A stretch of 64,000 bases of DNA from Gordionus sp. m RMFG-2023. Its lineage: Eukaryota; Nematomorpha; Gordioida; Chordodea; Parachordodidae. This document shows, piece after piece, positions 62,093 through 64,000 of this stretch; positions within the stretch are counted from its first letter, which is position 1; each line of letters opens with the position of its first letter. The DNA lies in assembly GCF_954871325.1 (NCBI RefSeq), contig NC_088777.1, forward strand, positions 45,857,366 to 45,921,365, in the 5' to 3' direction. The notes under the pieces were generated by a model. That model did not search any database. It saw only the letters and a program-made list of their open reading frames with translations, and was not told the origin of the DNA. The position numbers and the translations under genes are program-made.

Positions 62093-64000
62093 TTTGGTAA
62101 AACTTCTGTATTTAGGCTGGCTTACCATGGCTGAACCTATTATAGATAGCCTTCCATGGCTTCTTAAACTCTTCTAACTGTTAGAACAGACGACATATCT
62201 CTGAACTTCTTCCATGCTTGTCTGACCCTTGCAACAAGAGTTCCACTTTTCCGAAGGTTAACCCATTTCCAATATTCAAACTACCATTTTCTACGTTATC
62301 GGTATATGTACTCCTTTTATGCACGTTCTATAAATAATGGTCATTCTTGCTAACATCAAACCTCCTTTTTCCTGCTACATCTATTATGCACCCATTTCTG
62401 GCATCTGGTGCATTGGATTAAATTTTTTGCAACTCCTTTCCCACATATTCCACATGGCTAGTAGCCAGATTCTACCATCTTCAGATTATCCCCACCAATC
62501 ATAACCTTTGTCTTTGCTGCATTTATTTTCAAGCCCTTTGCTTCCATTTACTAATGTTATCCCACAATTTGTCCTCACTGTTTGCCATTAATACAAGGTC
62601 ATCTGCATATAATAGCTACTAGGAAAGTCCTTCACGCATTTCTCTAGCCATCATCCATTACTAAAAATAATAATGAGCACAGCATATATCCTTGTAATGA
62701 ACTCAGCATGGATCTTTGATGAAGTTCTACCTTCACTTCAAAGCTTACACTATCCTTCATCCGTCTGTACCGCAGTTTGTGCTCCCACATACATTTCTAT
62801 CACTACCATAACAATATAAGGTTATCTGCATAAAGTAGCTCCCATGGAAGTCCTTCACGCATAACCACCACATCCATTAATAAGATAAATAAAAATGGGC
62901 TCAGCATGGATCCTTGATGAAGTCCTACCTTCAATTCAAAGCTTTCATTATCTCCATCAGATGCTTTCTCCAAATAAACAAACGCATAATATAGTTCTTT
63001 TTATTTGCAAGATATCTGTAATTGTCTCACCGCAAAAATTGTATCTGTTGTTCCTTTCCCCGATGTAAAACCAAACTGAATTTCAACAATTATAATTTGT
63101 TCCCTTATCCGGTTCTCTAACACCCTCTCAAATACTTTCATTGCATATGAGTTTAATAGCTCTGTATGACCCTCAATTTAAAAGATAACCTTTCCCCTTG
63201 TATACTGGAATAATTATACACCAATTTTCGGGAATAATTCCTTCTGTCACAATTTGATTAGCTAAATTCATTAACCATTCAATCCCTAAATCATCAGAAC
63301 CTTTAAATATCTCAGTTACCTCCTCGTTAAACCCGCTGCCTTTCCTCTTTTCACTGCTCTCTTAATTTCGACCTTCCCAAATTTACACCTGGACCTTCTA
63401 CCTTTGCACAACTAACATCATTATCATATTTACCTCAGGATAACCACCATGTTTCCTTATGTTTAGGCGGCCCAGTTGTCCATCCACATACCTCCTCAGC
63501 TGTCCTCACACATGCTTTCTTCATGTCCCCCCACTTGTCATTTACCCCAGATGTTTGTGCCACCTCACTCTCTCAACGCCAATAGCATTTTGAATTGACG
63601 CTCCTCCTTCAAATTTCAAACTTTCAGCCTTGGTACAAACTTTCTTGTAGTGATCCTGACACCTTTAAAAGTGAGATCTTCTATAAGTAGTCGATGATGG
63701 TCAATACACTCCTCTCCTGGTATCACTCTCACATTTTTCTGTGCTTCTATCACATCTTCTTACTATCAATACACTCCTCTCCTGGTATCACTTTCACATT
63801 TTTTACTATGTTTCTATCACATCTCTTTACTAACAAATAATCCATTGCACATTTCGCACTACCCGACTTGTAAGTCACCAGGTTCTCCGATTTTTTCTTT
63901 AACATTATATTACAAACAATCATATCCATAGCATCACTAAAATCCTCTTCCCTTCCGGATTTCTCCTGCCGTAACTGAATCCTCCATGTACTCCTTCATA
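62093..64000 (-). mobile_element. RTE-like LINE, reverse strand: endonuclease C-terminus, linker, reverse transcriptase and tail
   Basis: Reading the minus strand from 64000 downward, the decayed frames give the endonuclease end (LLVKRCDRN near 63825), then a linker with CVRTAEEVCGWTTGPPKHKE (63510-63450). The palm domain follows, with YNFCGETITDILQ and the catalytic YADD (62609-62598). A second palm copy at 62832-62821 reads YADN. C-terminal segments resembling CKKFNPMHQMPEMGA (about 62435-62390) and the SDKHGRSSEIC region (about 62225-62185) follow. The palm is partly duplicated in tandem: 62590-62760 and 62815-62960 share 'gaagtcctaccttca', 'ccttcacgcat' and 'ctcagcatggatc'. Stops are frequent and the element continues beyond the window. 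Confidence 0.8.

Noticed and set aside
61623-62177. 184-codon ORF reading through the ten-N gap
   Set aside because: It joins the phosphatase copy D C-terminus to antisense LINE sequence across unknown bases, so it is an assembly artefact as a single protein.
1-64000. tRNA, rRNA or other structured RNA genes
   Set aside because: I looked for T-loop/B-box-like GGTTCGAATC patterns on both strands and for long rRNA-like GC-balanced blocks and found none convincing. A covariance-model search (tRNAscan-SE, Infernal) would be decisive.

Overview
The window is very AT-rich, intron-bearing nuclear eukaryotic DNA, dominated by decayed duplicates and transposable elements. I see no prokaryotic, organellar or viral gene organisation, and no tRNA or rRNA gene. 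The acid-phosphatase family here carries His-Glu-x-Asn at its second catalytic site, which I associate with insect venom-type acid phosphatases. With hAT transposons and RTE-like LINEs this points to an arthropod, perhaps a hymenopteran, but the species cannot be fixed from the sequence. A ten-N assembly gap lies at 62083-62092.

Layout. (1) About 1-15.2 kb holds two tandem copies (A, B) of a duplicated unit. The unit contains a gag-like remnant (A only), a degenerate 'tatcagtggtgt' minisatellite, a histidine acid phosphatase (HAP) pseudogene, and a long non-coding 3' flank. (2) 15.2-29.1 kb is mostly non-coding. It contains a hAT MITE-like inverted repeat, a degenerate CCCTAA block and a three-exon gene for a small secreted cysteine-rich protein of the IGFBP-domain (SIBD-like) type at 22434-24220. 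None of the six-frame ORFs of 60 residues or more represents this gene. It is flanked by a partial self-duplication and by a diverged inverted repeat. (3) 29101-34523 is a complete hAT transposon with a perfect 8-bp target-site duplication (TSD) and a decayed transposase. (4) 37.2-38.4 kb is a deleted hAT-like element, 40.6-41.6 kb is a retroelement C-terminus, and 43322-45183 is a fold-back hAT-like element with long inverted minisatellite arms and a perfect TSD. (5) 48.3-62.1 kb holds two more phosphatase copies (C, D), interrupted by a LINE fragment, a LINE 3' tail and a 345-bp hAT MITE. (6) 62093-64000 is a reverse-strand RTE-like LINE.

All four phosphatase copies share the same two-exon architecture: a 97-nt signal-peptide exon ending in phase 1, then one long exon. 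Each is broken by different lesions, so this is a local family that expanded and decayed. The only gene with a complete predicted reading frame and consistent splice phases is the SIBD-like one. The copies act as natural empty sites for one another, which dates several transposon insertions to after the duplications.
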